A stretch of 64,000 bases of DNA. It comes from Kosakonia sp. H02 (GTDB taxonomy: Bacteria; Pseudomonadota; Gammaproteobacteria; Enterobacterales; Enterobacteriaceae). Both the position numbers and the translations under genes were made by a program. Every line of letters starts with the position of its first letter. Within the stretch, counting starts at the first letter, position 1. The notes under the pieces were generated by a model that was not told the origin of the DNA, did not search any database, and worked only from the letters and a program-made list of their open reading frames with translations. The stretch spans positions 2,170,001-2,234,000 of the forward strand of contig CP131915.1 of NCBI GenBank assembly GCA_030704225.1. The letters run 5' to 3'. Shown here one piece after another: positions 45,091-55,221 of this stretch.

Positions 45091-46701
45091 GTGACCATTC
45101 CTTTTACCCGCTGGCCGGAGGATTTCGCCCGGCGTTACCGTGAAAAGGGCTACTGGCAGGATTTGCCACTCAGCGATATTTTGACCCGCCACGCTATGAG
45201 CGAAGCGACTGCCGTGATCGACGGTGAACGTGCGTTCAGCTACCGCCAGTTGCACGTCGCGTCAGATAACCTGGCCTGCGCGTTGCAAGCGATGGGAATC
45301 CAGCGCGGTGACACAGCGCTGGTGCAACTGGGCAATGTGGCAGAGTTTTACATCACGCTGTTCGCGTTGCTGAAAATTGGCGTTGCGCCGGTCAATGCGC
45401 TGTTCAGCCATCAGCGCAGCGAGCTCAACGCTTATGCCGCGCAAATTAAACCGACGCTGTTGATTGCCGATCGCGAGCATGCGCTGTTTGCCACCGACGA
45501 TTTTCTCACTACGTTTGCCGCTGAACACCTGTCACTGCGCGTCACGCTGCTGCGTGGAGATAACGGCGAGCGCGCGCTGGCGCAGGCGATTGCCCGCCAG
45601 GCAGATAACTTTATTGCCACGCCGACGCCTGCCGATGAAGTGGCGTTCTTCCAGCTTTCCGGCGGCAGTACCGGCACGCCAAAGCTTATTCCGCGTACGC
45701 ATAACGACTATCTCTACAGCATTGCGCGCAGTAACGAGATTTGTGAATTCAGCGCGCAAACCCGCTATCTCTGCGCGTTACCGGCGGCGCATAACTATCC
45801 GATGAGCTCCCCCGGCGCGCTGGGCGTATTCCTCGCTGAAGGTTGCGTGGTGCTGGCCGCAGACCCGAGCGCCACGCTCTGCTTCCCGCTGATTGAAAAA
45901 CACCAGATTAACGTCACCGCGCTAGTGCCTCCGGCGGTTAGCCTGTGGTTACAGGCTATTCAGGAGTGGGGCGGCAATGGGCAACTGGCATCGCTAAAAC
46001 TGCTCCAGGTGGGCGGCGCGCGTTTGTCGGCCACGCTGGCGGCGCGTATTCCGGCGGAGATCGGCTGCCAGTTACAGCAAGTTTTCGGCATGGCCGAAGG
46101 GCTGGTGAATTACACCCGCCTTGACGATCCCTTTGATCGCATCATCAACACGCAAGGCCGCCCGATGTGCCCGGACGATGAGGTGTGGGTGGCCGATGAA
46201 AACGGCAACCCGCTGGCGCACGGCGAACCAGGACGCCTGATGACGCGCGGGCCGTATACCTTCCGCGGCTACTTTAACAGCCCGGAACATAACGCCAGCG
46301 CCTTTGATGCGAACGGTTTTTACTGCTCCGGGGATCTGATTTCCATTGATGAGCAGGGCTACATCACCGTGCAGGGACGCGAAAAAGATCAGATCAACCG
46401 CGGGGGCGAAAAAATTGCCGCCGAGGAGATCGAAAACCTGCTGCTGCGCCATGAATCGGTGATCCACGTGGCGCTCGTCAGCATGGACGACAGCCTGCTC
46501 GGCGAGAAGAGCTGTGCTTACCTGGTGGTGAAAGCGCCGGTGCGCGCGGTGGCGATCCGTCGCTTTTTGCGCGAGTTGGGCGTGGCGGAATTTAAATTGC
46601 CGGATCGCGTGGAGTGCCTGGATGCACTGCCGCTAACGCCGGTCGGTAAAGTTGATAAGAAACAATTACGTCAGTGGCTGGCACAGCGCAGCCCGGCGTA
46701 A
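45091..46701 (+). CDS. entE: 2,3-Dihydroxybenzoate-AMP ligase EntE
   Basis: A 536-residue stand-alone adenylation enzyme that activates 2,3-dihydroxybenzoate and loads it on the EntB carrier. ATP loop [20 protein letters not shown], aryl-acid pocket region [44 protein letters not shown] and catalytic Lys in [16 protein letters not shown] start at 45091 with AGGAG upstream; 9 bases after entC. Confidence 0.95.
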   Translation: MTIPFTRWPEDFARRYREKGYWQDLPLSDILTRHAMSEATAVIDGERAFSYRQLHVASDNLACALQAMGIQRGDTALVQLGNVAEFYITLFALLKIGVAPVNALFSHQRSELNAYAAQIKPTLLIADREHALFATDDFLTTFAAEHLSLRVTLLRGDNGERALAQAIARQADNFIATPTPADEVAFFQLSGGSTGTPKLIPRTHNDYLYSIARSNEICEFSAQTRYLCALPAAHNYPMSSPGALGVFLAEGCVVLAADPSATLCFPLIEKHQINVTALVPPAVSLWLQAIQEWGGNGQLASLKLLQVGGARLSATLAARIPAEIGCQLQQVFGMAEGLVNYTRLDDPFDRIINTQGRPMCPDDEVWVADENGNPLAHGEPGRLMTRGPYTFRGYFNSPEHNASAFDANGFYCSGDLISIDEQGYITVQGREKDQINRGGEKIAAEEIENLLLRHESVIHVALVSMDDSLLGEKSCAYLVVKAPVRAVAIRRFLRELGVAEFKLPDRVECLDALPLTPVGKVDKKQLRQWLAQRSPA

Positions 46702-46711
46702 AGGAGAGAAG

Positions 46712-47563
46712 ATGGCAATCCCAAAACTACAGGGCTACGCGCTGCCAGGTGCGGCTGATATCCCGGAAAACAAAGTGAACTGGTCATTTGAGCCGGCGCG
46801 TGCGGCACTGCTTATCCATGATATGCAGGACTATTTTGTCAATTTCTGGGGCAATAACTGTCCGATGATGCAGCAAGTGGTGGCGAACATCGCCGCGCTG
46901 CGTGATTTCTGCAAACAGCACAACATTCCGGTCTATTACACCGCGCAGCCAAAAGAGCAGAGCGATGAAGACCGCGCGCTGCTGAATGATATGTGGGGGC
47001 CGGGCTTAACCCGTTCGCCAGAGCAACAACAGATAGTCGCCGAACTGGCCCCGGATGAGGCCGACACCGTGCTGGTGAAGTGGCGCTATAGCGCGTTTCA
47101 CCGCTCGCCGCTGGAGCAGATGCTAAAAGAGACCGGGCGCAATCAACTGATTATCACCGGGGTTTACTCGCACATCGGCTGTATGACCACCGCCACCGAT
47201 GCCTTTATGCGTGATATCAAGCCCTTTATGGTGGCCGATGCGCTGGCGGATTTCAGCCGCGAAGAGCATTTAATGTCGCTGAAATACGTTGCCGGGCGTT
47301 CCGGGCGTGTGGTGCTGACCCAGGAACTGCTGCCCGTGCCGGGCAGCAAAGCCGCGCTGCGCGAGGTGATCCTGCCGCTGCTGGATGAGTCCGACGAACC
47401 GCTGGATGACGAAAACCTGATCGACTACGGCCTCGATTCGGTGCGCATGATGGCGCTCGCCGCCCGCTGGCGCAAAGTGCACGGCGATATCGATTTTGTG
47501 AAGCTGGCGAAAAACCCGACGATTGATGCCTGGTGGGCGCTGCTCTCCCGCGAGGTGAAATAA
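46712..47563 (+). CDS. entB: Bifunctional isochorismatase / aryl carrier protein EntB
   Basis: A 283-residue two-domain protein. The N-terminal isochorismatase (about 1-205; LLIHDMQDYFVNFWG, ITGVYSHIGCMTTATDAF) makes 2,3-dihydro-2,3-dihydroxybenzoate; the C-terminal aryl carrier (about 210-283) has phosphopantetheine Ser 243 in DYGLDSVRMM and holds dihydroxybenzoate for EntF. The ATG at 46712 follows AAGGAGAG. Its TAA overlaps the entA ATG. Confidence 0.95.
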   Translation: MAIPKLQGYALPGAADIPENKVNWSFEPARAALLIHDMQDYFVNFWGNNCPMMQQVVANIAALRDFCKQHNIPVYYTAQPKEQSDEDRALLNDMWGPGLTRSPEQQQIVAELAPDEADTVLVKWRYSAFHRSPLEQMLKETGRNQLIITGVYSHIGCMTTATDAFMRDIKPFMVADALADFSREEHLMSLKYVAGRSGRVVLTQELLPVPGSKAALREVILPLLDESDEPLDDENLIDYGLDSVRMMALAARWRKVHGDIDFVKLAKNPTIDAWWALLSREVK

Positions 47564-48318
47564 TGGCGCGGCTGGATTTTACCGGCAAACAGGTCTGGGT
47601 GACCGGGGCCGGAAAAGGCATCGGTTACGCGACCGCGCTGGCCTTTGTTGAGGCGGGCGCGCAGGTCACCGGTTTTGATTTATCCTTTGGCGGCAACGAC
47701 TATCCTTTCGCCTGCGAAAAAGTGGATATTGCTGATGGCGCGCAGGTCGCCGCTTTGTGCCAGCGACTGCTGGTAAACAACGCGCGGCTCGACGTGCTGG
47801 TGAATGCCGCGGGCATTCTGCATATGGGCGCAACGGATGAACTCTCCGCCGAGGCCTGGCAACAGACCTTTGCGGTTAACGTTGGCGGCGCATTTAACCT
47901 GTTCCAGCAGACCATGGCGCAGTTTCGCCGCCAGCAGAGCGGGGCGATTGTCACCGTCTGTTCTGACGCCGCCCACACGCCGCGTATCGGCATGAGCGCT
48001 TATGGTGCCTCGAAAGCGGCGCTGAAAAGCCTCGCGCTGAGCGTCGGGCTGGAGTTGGCCGCCAGCCATGTGCGCTGCAATATTGTTTCGCCGGGTTCGA
48101 CCGACACCGATATGCAACGCACATTGTGGGTCAGCGAGGACGCGGAGCAGCAGCGCATTCGCGGTTTCGGCGAGCAGTTCAAGCTTGGCATTCCGCTGGG
48201 TAAAATCGCCCGTCCGCAGGAAGTGGCGAACACCGTTTTGTTCCTCGCTTCCGATCTCGCCAGCCATATCACCTTGCAGGATATCGTGGTCGATGGCGGC
48301 TCGACGCTGGGGACGTAG
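47563..48318 (+). CDS. entA: 2,3-Dihydro-2,3-dihydroxybenzoate dehydrogenase EntA
   Basis: A 251-residue short-chain dehydrogenase that oxidises the EntB product to 2,3-dihydroxybenzoate with NAD. Cofactor motif VTGAGKGIGYATALAF, NAAGILHMGATDELS, and active site Ser with YGASKAALKS; end DIVVDGGSTLGT. The start overlaps the entB stop by one base. Confidence 0.95.
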   Translation: MARLDFTGKQVWVTGAGKGIGYATALAFVEAGAQVTGFDLSFGGNDYPFACEKVDIADGAQVAALCQRLLVNNARLDVLVNAAGILHMGATDELSAEAWQQTFAVNVGGAFNLFQQTMAQFRRQQSGAIVTVCSDAAHTPRIGMSAYGASKAALKSLALSVGLELAASHVRCNIVSPGSTDTDMQRTLWVSEDAEQQRIRGFGEQFKLGIPLGKIARPQEVANTVLFLASDLASHITLQDIVVDGGSTLGT

Positions 48319-48732
48319 ATGATCTGGAAACGTCATTTAACCCTCGATGAACTGAACGCGACCAGCGACAACACGATGGTGGCGCATCTTGCGATTAGCT
48401 ATACCCGCATCGGCGATGATTTTCTCGAAGCCGAAATGCCGGTCGATACCCGCACGCATCAGCCGTTTGGCCTGCTGCACGGCGGGGCGTCGGCAGCGCT
48501 GGCAGAAACGCTGGGGTCAATGGCCGGTTTTATGATGACCCGCGACGGCCAGTGCGTGGTCGGCACCGAACTGAACGCTACCCACCATCGCCCGGTCTCG
48601 CAGGGCAAAGTGCGTGGTGTATGCCAGCCGCTGCACCTAGGTCGCCAGAACCAAAGCTGGGAGATTGTGGTGTTCGATGAGCAGGGACGGCGCTGTTGCA
48701 CCTGTCGGCTGAGCACGGCGGTGCTCGGCTAA
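48319..48732 (+). CDS. entH: Enterobactin proofreading thioesterase EntH
   Basis: A 137-residue hotdog-fold thioesterase that clears wrongly acylated EntB. It begins [20 protein letters not shown] and has the motif [20 protein letters not shown] with the catalytic Glu, and [11 protein letters not shown]. It starts directly after the entA stop. Confidence 0.94.
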   Translation: MIWKRHLTLDELNATSDNTMVAHLAISYTRIGDDFLEAEMPVDTRTHQPFGLLHGGASAALAETLGSMAGFMMTRDGQCVVGTELNATHHRPVSQGKVRGVCQPLHLGRQNQSWEIVVFDEQGRRCCTCRLSTAVLG

Positions 48733-48739
48733 TTCTTCT

Positions 48740-48762
48740 CCCTCTCCTGACCGGGAGAGGGG
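48740..48762 (+). terminator. Terminator-like hairpin after entH
   Basis: CCCTCTCC (48740-48747) pairs with GGGAGAGG (48753-48760) around a short loop; the T tract (CATTCTTG) is weak. It separates entH from the cstA control region. Confidence 0.55.
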
Positions 48763-48902
48763 CATTCTTGCGATCCCGTTAACACAATCATGTAAATGCC
48801 TGGTTATAGGGCAAGTTTCCCATGTTTCAAAGTTGTTAAGTCCGCAGAGTTGATATAGAAACAAAATGTAACATCTCTCTGTCTCTCAAACGGATAACCG
48901 CT

Positions 48903-51008
48903 ATGAATAACTCAGGGAAATACCTTATTTGGGGCGCGCTCTCCCTTGTTGGTGCGTTTGCCCTCGGCTATATCGCACTGAATCGCGGCGAACAGATTAA
49001 CGCTCTGTGGATTGTGGTCGCCGCCGTCTGTATTTACCTCATTGCTTATCGTTTTTATGGTCTTTATATCGCCAAAAATGTGCTGCAAGTGGACCCGACT
49101 CGCATGACGCCGGCGGTACGGCACAACGATGGTCTGGATTACGTGCCAACGGATAAAAAAGTACTGTTCGGTCACCATTTTGCCGCCATTGCAGGCGCAG
49201 GCCCGCTGGTGGGGCCGGTGCTGGCGGCGCAAATGGGCTACCTGCCCGGCATGATCTGGATCCTCGCAGGCGTAGTGCTGGCTGGTGCCGTGCAGGATTT
49301 TATGGTGCTGTTTATCTCTACGCGCCGCGACGGGCGATCCCTTGGCGAGATGGTGAAAGAGGAGATGGGGCCAACCGTTGGCGTGATTGCGCTGGTGGCG
49401 ACCTTTATGATTATGGTCATCATCCTCGCGGTGCTGGCGATGATTGTCGTCAAGGCGCTGACCCACAGCCCGTGGGGCACCTACACCGTGGCGTTCACCA
49501 TTCCGCTGGCGCTGTTTATGGGCATCTACATTCGCTACCTGCGCCCGGGGCGCATCGGTGAAGTGTCGGTGATTGGCCTGGTGCTGCTGGTGTTTGCCAT
49601 TATTTCCGGCGGCTGGGTAGCCGAAAGCCCGACCTGGGCACCGTGGTTTGATTTCACCGGCGTACAACTGACGTGGATACTGGTGGGCTACGGGTTTGTT
49701 GCCTCGGTACTGCCGGTGTGGCTGCTGCTGGCCCCGCGTGATTACCTCTCAACCTTCCTGAAAATCGGCACCATTATCGGCCTTGCGATCGGCATTTTGA
49801 TCATGCGCCCGACGCTGACCATGCCTGCGCTGACCAAATTTATCGACGGCACCGGGCCGGTGTGGACCGGGAACCTGTTCCCGTTCCTGTTTATCACCAT
49901 TGCCTGCGGCGCGGTGTCCGGCTTCCATGCGCTGATCGCTTCCGGCACCACGCCGAAAATGCTCGCCAGCGAAGGCCAGGCCTGCTTTATCGGCTATGGC
50001 GGCATGTTGATGGAGTCGTTCGTGGCGATCATGGCGCTGGTTTCGGCGTGCATTATCGATCCCGGTGTTTATTTTGCGATGAACAGCCCGATGGCGGTAT
50101 TAGCGCCTGCGGGCACTACCGATGTGGTGGACTCGGCGGCGCAGGTGGTGAGCAGTTGGGGCTTTAGCATTACGCCGGATACGCTCAAACAGATTGCCGA
50201 TGAAGTGGGCGAGCAGTCGATTATCTCCCGTGCAGGCGGCGCACCAACGCTTGCAGTCGGCATGGCCTACATTCTGCACGGCGCGCTCGGCGGCATGATG
50301 GACGTCTCGTTCTGGTATCACTTTGCCATTCTGTTTGAGGCGCTGTTTATTCTGACGGCGGTGGACGCCGGGACCCGCGCGGCGCGCTTTATGTTGCAGG
50401 ATCTGCTGGGGGTTATCTCCCCGCACCTGAAACGTACCGAATCGCTGCCTGCCAACCTGCTCTCAACAGCGCTGTGTGTGCTGGCATGGGGCTACTTCCT
50501 GCATCAGGGCGTGGTCGATCCGCTGGGCGGCATCAACACGCTGTGGCCGCTGTTCGGTATTGCCAACCAGATGCTGGCAGGCATGGCGCTGATGCTCTGC
50601 GCGGTGGTGCTGTTTAAGATGAAACGCCAGCGCTACGCGTGGGTGGCGTTAGTGCCAACGGCCTGGCTGCTGATCTGTACGCTGACGGCGGGCTGGCAAA
50701 AATCCTTCAGCCCGGACGTCAAAGTGGGCTTCCTGGCGATTGCCAATAGGTTCCAGGCGATGATCGACAGTGGCAACATTCCGGCGCAGTATACCGAGTC
50801 ACAACTGGCGCAACTGGTATTCAACAACCGTCTTGATGCCGGGTTAACCATCTTCTTTATGGTCGTGGTGGTGGTGCTGGCGTTCTACTCGCTGAAAACC
50901 GCGCTGGCGGCACTGAAAGAAGAGAAACCGACGGCGAAAGAGACGCCCTATGAAGCGATGCCGGAAGACGTCGATCAGATTGTGGTTCAGGCGAAAAACG
51001 CACACTAA
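48903..51008 (+). CDS. cstA: Pyruvate/peptide transporter CstA
   Basis: A 701-residue polytopic inner-membrane protein, the same length as E. coli CstA (carbon starvation protein). Motifs include [19 protein letters not shown] [40 protein letters not shown] and [20 protein letters not shown]. In E. coli it is induced on carbon starvation by cAMP-CRP and imports pyruvate and peptides. It is followed by ybdD, its usual partner. Confidence 0.95.
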   Translation: MNNSGKYLIWGALSLVGAFALGYIALNRGEQINALWIVVAAVCIYLIAYRFYGLYIAKNVLQVDPTRMTPAVRHNDGLDYVPTDKKVLFGHHFAAIAGAGPLVGPVLAAQMGYLPGMIWILAGVVLAGAVQDFMVLFISTRRDGRSLGEMVKEEMGPTVGVIALVATFMIMVIILAVLAMIVVKALTHSPWGTYTVAFTIPLALFMGIYIRYLRPGRIGEVSVIGLVLLVFAIISGGWVAESPTWAPWFDFTGVQLTWILVGYGFVASVLPVWLLLAPRDYLSTFLKIGTIIGLAIGILIMRPTLTMPALTKFIDGTGPVWTGNLFPFLFITIACGAVSGFHALIASGTTPKMLASEGQACFIGYGGMLMESFVAIMALVSACIIDPGVYFAMNSPMAVLAPAGTTDVVDSAAQVVSSWGFSITPDTLKQIADEVGEQSIISRAGGAPTLAVGMAYILHGALGGMMDVSFWYHFAILFEALFILTAVDAGTRAARFMLQDLLGVISPHLKRTESLPANLLSTALCVLAWGYFLHQGVVDPLGGINTLWPLFGIANQMLAGMALMLCAVVLFKMKRQRYAWVALVPTAWLLICTLTAGWQKSFSPDVKVGFLAIANRFQAMIDSGNIPAQYTESQLAQLVFNNRLDAGLTIFFMVVVVVLAFYSLKTALAALKEEKPTAKETPYEAMPEDVDQIVVQAKNAH

Positions 51009-51025
51009 TTAATACGGGAGTTTGT

Positions 51026-51223
51026 ATGTTCGACACGCTTTCAAAAGCCGGGAAGTACTTAGGCCAGGCCGCGAAAATGATGATTGGCGTTCCGGATTAT
51101 GACAACTATGTCGAGCATATGCGCGTTACGCATCCGGATCAGACGCCGATGACCTATGAGGAGTTTTTCCGCGAGCGCCAGGATGCGCGCTACGGCGGGA
51201 AGGGCGGCGCACGCTGCTGTTAG
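51026..51223 (+). CDS. ybdD: YbdD/YjiX family small protein
   Basis: A 65-residue protein with the family pattern [20 protein letters not shown] and [20 protein letters not shown], ending in Cys-Cys. YbdD is co-transcribed with cstA and is needed with it for pyruvate uptake in E. coli. GGAG lies upstream of ATG 51026. Confidence 0.93.
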   Translation: MFDTLSKAGKYLGQAAKMMIGVPDYDNYVEHMRVTHPDQTPMTYEEFFRERQDARYGGKGGARCC

Positions 51224-51231
51224 CGATAAAA

Positions 51232-51255
51232 GGCGGTGCTGAGCACCGCCTTTTC
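51232..51255. terminator. Bidirectional terminator between ybdD and the SDR gene
   Basis: GGCGGTGC-TGA-GCACCGCC followed by TTTTC on the plus strand and preceded by AAAA, so it can serve both convergent genes. Confidence 0.85.
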
Positions 51256-51266
51256 TTTGCCTGAAA

Positions 51267-52010
51267 TCAGGCGTTCGCGCCGCCATCCACCACAATATCG
51301 GTGCCGGTAATGTGCTTCGCGGCGGGGCTGGCGAGAAATGCCACCGCTTCGGCGATATCCTGCGCCTCGCCGTAATGGCCGAGCGCCGTCAGCCGACGCT
51401 GCTCGTCTGCATTCTCGCCATCAGCCGGGTTCATATCGCTGTCCGTTGAGCCGGGTTTCACCATATTGACGGTGATACCGCGCGCACCCAGATCCCGCGC
51501 CAGCCCGCGCGTCAGCGAGTTGAGCGCCGATTTGGTCATTGAGTAAACCGTGACATTTTGTAGTGGCACGCGATCAGAAAGGCTGCTGCCGATATTGATA
51601 ATGCGCCCGCCATCCGGCAAATGCGCCAGCGCTGCCTGAGTGGCAAACACCACACCGCGAATGTTCACATTGATCAGCGCGTCGATATCTTCCTGCGACA
51701 TTGCTTCCATTTGGCCGCCGCGCGCGATCCCGGCGTTATTGACCAGAATATCCAGCCCGCCTAACTGCGCAACGGCTTGCCCGACGGCATCCCGCGCGGC
51801 CTGCGGATTGGCGCTGTCGGCCTGAATGGCAATACCTTTGCGCCCGAAACCACGAATGTCTTCCGCCACCGCCTGGGCTTTTTCGGCAGATTTTTCAAAG
51901 GTGATGGCGACATCCGCCCCGGCGCGGGCCAGCGTCAATGCAATGGCTTTCCCCAAACCGCGGCTCGCCCCGGTGACCAGCGCGCGTTTACCTGACAGTG
52001 AGTGTGACAT
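51267..52010 (-). CDS. Short-chain dehydrogenase (FabG-like)
   Basis: A 247-residue classical SDR: ALVTGASRGLGKAIALTLA (about 9-27), LVNNAGIARGG, active-site Ser in IINIGSSLSD with YSMTKSALNS, and DIVVDGGANA at the end. Substrate unknown; members with this pattern act on 3-oxo compounds or xenobiotic carbonyls. The ATG at 52010 is preferred to an upstream in-frame start because the extension would cover the operator. Divergent from a TetR-type regulator that probably represses it. Confidence 0.9.
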   Translation of the reverse strand: MSHSLSGKRALVTGASRGLGKAIALTLARAGADVAITFEKSAEKAQAVAEDIRGFGRKGIAIQADSANPQAARDAVGQAVAQLGGLDILVNNAGIARGGQMEAMSQEDIDALINVNIRGVVFATQAALAHLPDGGRIINIGSSLSDRVPLQNVTVYSMTKSALNSLTRGLARDLGARGITVNMVKPGSTDSDMNPADGENADEQRRLTALGHYGEAQDIAEAVAFLASPAAKHITGTDIVVDGGANA

Positions 52011-52026
52011 GTTGACTCCTGAATTA

Positions 52027-52042
52027 TGTGTCGATTGATACA
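52027..52042. promoter_or_regulatory. Probable TetR-family operator
   Basis: TGTGTCGATTGATACA is a 16-base imperfect palindrome (12 of 16 positions symmetric) located 17 bases upstream of the SDR start in the divergent SDR/TetR region. Confidence 0.5.
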
Positions 52043-52120
52043 TAATTAAAATAAACAGGCTTCCATATATTCGTCAATCTTATTAATATACCGATCAGCA
52101 CAAAATGTGAGGAGGTGATG

Positions 52121-52711
52121 ATGAGCCGGGGAAGACCGCGCGAGTTTGACCGAACAGAGGCGCTGAACAAGGCGATGCTTGTTTTCTGGCGCAAGGGGTA
52201 TACCGCGACCTCAATGAATGATCTGTATGAGGCGATGGGTATTAAATCGCCGAGCCTGTATGCGGCGTTTGGCGGCAAAGAGGATCTCTACGATGAGGTA
52301 TTACGCCACTACGAGCAGTGTATTGCGCCGTTGATTTGGGGCGATATGGCGGATGAGCCGTCTCCAAAACGCGCCGTCGCGAAGTGGCTTGCGCACTCCG
52401 CCGAAACGCTAACGCGCTGCGACTTACCGCACGGCTGTATGGTGACGCTCTCTGCCGTCGCCAGCGAAGGCAACGATCGCCTCGGCCAGCGAGTACAGGC
52501 CCTGCGCACCGGCAGCCTTGCGTTATTGAAAGAACGCCTTGCGCAGGCGCAAGCCCTGGGGGAACTTCCCGCCGACACCGATATTGATGCCCTCGCCGGG
52601 TTATATGCCAGCCTCCAGCAAGGGATGTCGATTCAGGCGCGCGACGGCGCAAGCCGGGAAACGTTGCTCGCCATTGCGCGGATGGCGATGGGGTTGTGGC
52701 CCAATCCGTAG
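52121..52711 (+). CDS. TetR-family transcriptional regulator
   Basis: A 196-residue regulator. N-terminal helix-turn-helix (about 10-56): EALNKAMLVFWRKGYTATSM, NDLYEAMGIKSPSLYAAFGG, a pattern seen in TetR regulators of SDR and reductase genes. The C-terminal ligand domain contains LPHGCMVTLSAVASEGND, which carries a Cys that might sense electrophiles (inference). The ATG at 52121 is chosen because GGAGG is 5 bases upstream; earlier GTG and ATG codons overlap the ribosome binding site. Confidence 0.88.
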   Translation: MSRGRPREFDRTEALNKAMLVFWRKGYTATSMNDLYEAMGIKSPSLYAAFGGKEDLYDEVLRHYEQCIAPLIWGDMADEPSPKRAVAKWLAHSAETLTRCDLPHGCMVTLSAVASEGNDRLGQRVQALRTGSLALLKERLAQAQALGELPADTDIDALAGLYASLQQGMSIQARDGASRETLLAIARMAMGLWPNP

Positions 52712-52752
52712 GCAGAGTAAGCTCCAGCGCTATCCGGCCGTCGACGTGCAAC

Positions 52753-53829
52753 TTATTGGTTTAATTCTTGTAGCAGTCGGATATTGAGATAGAGCTTTTC
52801 CCGACCAACGCTCATCTCCTCCAGCACCCCGATGTCTACCAGTTGCTTGAGGTAGACAGATGCCGTCTGGCGTTTTGCCACACCGCCTTCAACAAGGTTT
52901 TCAATACGGCAGTAAGGTTGTGCAAAGAGTATCTGAACCAACTCATGGGTATAGATTTTGGGCAGTTTCTCGCGTACATAGCGAGTCGTCTCCACCATCA
53001 GTTCACGGATTAGCGCTATTTTTTTCTTGGTCCAAAGCGCCGTATTCTCTATTGCTTCGAGTATAAATACGATCCAGGACTCCCAATCACCTTCAGCTGT
53101 TACGCCGCGCAGCAGGGTGTAATAGTCATCGCGCCGTTCCAGGATAAAACGAGACAGATAGAGAATGGGCAATGAGAGGAGTTCTGTCTGAATGAGATAA
53201 AGGATATTCAGGATACGACCGGTTCTTCCGTTTCCGTCCGGAAAAGGATGAATGCATTCAAATTGATAATGTGAAATTGCCATTTTGACCAGCGGATCTA
53301 AATCATCGTTTCCGTGTACGAAGCGTTCCCAGTTCGCCAGTAAATCGCGAATCGAGTCTTCGCCCACTGGCGGCGTATAGACGACATTGTTGTCCTGATC
53401 GCGCAATACCGTCCCCGGTATTTTGCGAATGTCCGTTTGCACACCCCGCAGTTTCGAGCAAATCGCGATCGCTGTGTTTGTACACAGCGGGTACGCAGCC
53501 AAATGTGTAAAGCCATCGTACAAGGCAGTTCGGTAACGTAGCGCCTCTTTCGTCGCAGGATCTGCGTTTTCCGCGTGGTCGGCATATTGAAAAAGCCGAT
53601 CGCTCGTCGTCACAATGTTTTCGATACGGGAAGAATCTTTTGCTTCCAGTATCGGCAGTACGTTTATTAATAGCCTCTGATCCGGGATTAATTCACCCGC
53701 CGTTTTCAATTCAGCGAGGGCAGCACGTGCGGTAATGCAGGCTTTCAATACCCGACGGGTTTCAATCCGCACCAGTTCAGGTGGCAGCAACGGAAGTTCG
53801 TTGTAAGGGGTTTCAGGGTTCCAGGACAT
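52753..53829 (-). CDS. Fic-domain adenylyltransferase with N-terminal inhibitory motif
   Basis: A 358-residue Fic protein. The catalytic motif HPFPDGNGRTGR is at residues 194-205 (consensus HxFx[D/E]GNGRxxR). An upstream inhibitory-helix motif SSRIEN at 66-71 fits the (S/T)xxxE(G/N) rule of class II, self-inhibited Fic enzymes. The C-terminal 80 residues (GVAKRQTASVYLKQLVDIGV) form a winged-helix domain of the kind common in this subfamily, so the protein may bind DNA at the inverted repeat in its own promoter. Targets unknown. No separate antitoxin gene is visible. Confidence 0.9.
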   Translation of the reverse strand: MSWNPETPYNELPLLPPELVRIETRRVLKACITARAALAELKTAGELIPDQRLLINVLPILEAKDSSRIENIVTTSDRLFQYADHAENADPATKEALRYRTALYDGFTHLAAYPLCTNTAIAICSKLRGVQTDIRKIPGTVLRDQDNNVVYTPPVGEDSIRDLLANWERFVHGNDDLDPLVKMAISHYQFECIHPFPDGNGRTGRILNILYLIQTELLSLPILYLSRFILERRDDYYTLLRGVTAEGDWESWIVFILEAIENTALWTKKKIALIRELMVETTRYVREKLPKIYTHELVQILFAQPYCRIENLVEGGVAKRQTASVYLKQLVDIGVLEEMSVGREKLYLNIRLLQELNQ

Positions 53830-53851
53830 ATGTTTATGAAATCCATTTTTT

Positions 53852-53876
53852 TCGACATATGGCCATAATATGTCGA
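53852..53876. promoter_or_regulatory. Inverted-repeat operator upstream of the Fic gene
   Basis: TCGACATAT (53852-53860) and ATATGTCGA (53868-53876) are perfect 9-base arms with a 7-base spacer, 23 bases upstream of the Fic start codon. A third half site TCGACATATAGGCC lies at 53922-53935, so three copies of the 9-mer occur within 85 bases. Confidence 0.65.
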
Positions 53877-53930
53877 TGGTGTGAACATGTCACGTGGATA
53901 CCTTTAACAAAAGGCGTTTTATCGACATAT

Positions 53931-53964
53931 AGGCCAGATAAGCGTTTACGCGCCATCTGGCCAT
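53931..53964. repeat. REP-like palindrome
   Basis: AGGCCAGATAAGCGTTTACG then CGCCATCTGGCC, a variant REP core located between hcxA and the Fic gene, just after the hcxA stop codon. Confidence 0.65.
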
Positions 53965-53970
53965 TGCGAT

Positions 53971-55059
53971 TTACCGCCCAAACATTTCCACTTTTTCAAA
54001 CGCCGCATGCAGGCGCCCGGCGGTTAATTCCACCGGCAAATAGTGGATCGACTCCACCGGGCGCAGGGTATGAGCAATCACTTTATCCAGCTCGGCGCGG
54101 TTGTTGATATCCACCTCCAGCGCCGCCAGCGTGGTCGGCAGGTTGAAACGCTGATACGCGTCAATCAACTGGGCCAGCACCTCGTCCTGGTCGAGCAGGG
54201 CGCTCTGCACCAGAATGCCGTAGGCTACTTTCGTGCCGTGGAGGAATTTCTCCGTTTGCGGCAGCACTGTCAGACCGTTGTGTACCGCATGCGCCGCCGC
54301 CACGCGGGTATAACGCTCGCCAAGACCGCCGACCATGCCGCCACCAGCAATAATCGCATCCACCACATCGCGAAACACCTGTGTGACCTCGCCGCGCTGC
54401 TGATCGGCGAGCGCCGCTTCACTGCTTTCCAGTAACACATCACGGATCGCCAGCGCGCCGTTAATTCCCAGACGCACGGTTAACGGCAGGTTTTTCGGCT
54501 GCGGCGCCAGCACTACCGCTTCATACCACTTCGCCAGCGTATCGCCGATGCCCGCCAGCAAATACTCCGCAGGCGCATTAAGGATGATGTGCGGCTCGAC
54601 CAGCACCAGAAAATTGGCATCATCAAAAATTTCAAAATGCAGCGCCTGACCGGCGTCGTTATACCAGACCGACAGCGGCGTCCACGCCGCGCAGGTCGCG
54701 GCAATGGTTGGGATTGCCACCACCGGCAAACCGAGTCGGCGCGCGACGGCTTTCACCGTATCCAGCAATGCGCCACCGCCAATGCCAATCACCACCGCGC
54801 GATCGTCACCCGCCTGTTGTGCCAGTTCAGCGACATCGTGTTCGCTGCAATGGCCTTTAAACAGAATATGTTTTGCGCCCGGCGCATTAAACCCCGCCGG
54901 CAGAAACGGTTTCGCCCCGGCGAAGGCGCGCTCGCCGTAGATCCACACCGCGCGGGAAAGTTGTTCGGGGGAGTAAAAATCGTGTAATCGCGCAAGGCTA
55001 CCGGCATGGGAATAGTAGTTGGCGGGGCCGGGTACAACGCGAATATCAGTGCTGCTCAT
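53971..55059 (-). CDS. hcxA: Hydroxycarboxylate dehydrogenase A (YbdH)
   Basis: A 362-residue iron-containing alcohol dehydrogenase of the glycerol dehydrogenase type, the same length as E. coli HcxA/YbdH and similar throughout: IRVVPGPANYYSHAGSLARL, GIGGGALLDTVKAVARRLGL, TIAATCAAWTPLSVWYNDAG, and HAVHNGLTVLPQTEKFLHGT. In E. coli it reduces 2-oxo acids such as 2-oxoglutarate and 2-oxobutyrate. The gene is divergent from a sugar-type ABC importer, and MetJ-like octamers lie between them. Confidence 0.93.
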   Translation of the reverse strand: MSSTDIRVVPGPANYYSHAGSLARLHDFYSPEQLSRAVWIYGERAFAGAKPFLPAGFNAPGAKHILFKGHCSEHDVAELAQQAGDDRAVVIGIGGGALLDTVKAVARRLGLPVVAIPTIAATCAAWTPLSVWYNDAGQALHFEIFDDANFLVLVEPHIILNAPAEYLLAGIGDTLAKWYEAVVLAPQPKNLPLTVRLGINGALAIRDVLLESSEAALADQQRGEVTQVFRDVVDAIIAGGGMVGGLGERYTRVAAAHAVHNGLTVLPQTEKFLHGTKVAYGILVQSALLDQDEVLAQLIDAYQRFNLPTTLAALEVDINNRAELDKVIAHTLRPVESIHYLPVELTAGRLHAAFEKVEMFGR

Positions 55060-55094
55060 ATGAAGTGTCCTTGTGCGTGATCGCTAACCCGATG

Positions 55095-55118
55095 TTATGT
55101 CTGGACATCCGGATGGCT
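55095..55118. promoter_or_regulatory. Probable MetJ operator (three tandem octamers)
   Basis: Three contiguous octamers TTATGTCT, GGACATCC, GGATGGCT each match the met box AGACGTCT at 5 of 8 positions. They lie 36 bases upstream of hcxA and 104 bases from the ABC ATPase start. MetJ binds two or more tandem boxes cooperatively, so weak single matches can be functional. Confidence 0.5.
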
Positions 55119-55221
55119 AATATTATTTCGCTTTAACTTATGCCTTTTCTGTCGTTGCCAGTCAAGCGAGGCTGTGAAAAATTCGTTAAATCAATCTATT
55201 AATCGCAGGTATTCACGCGCT

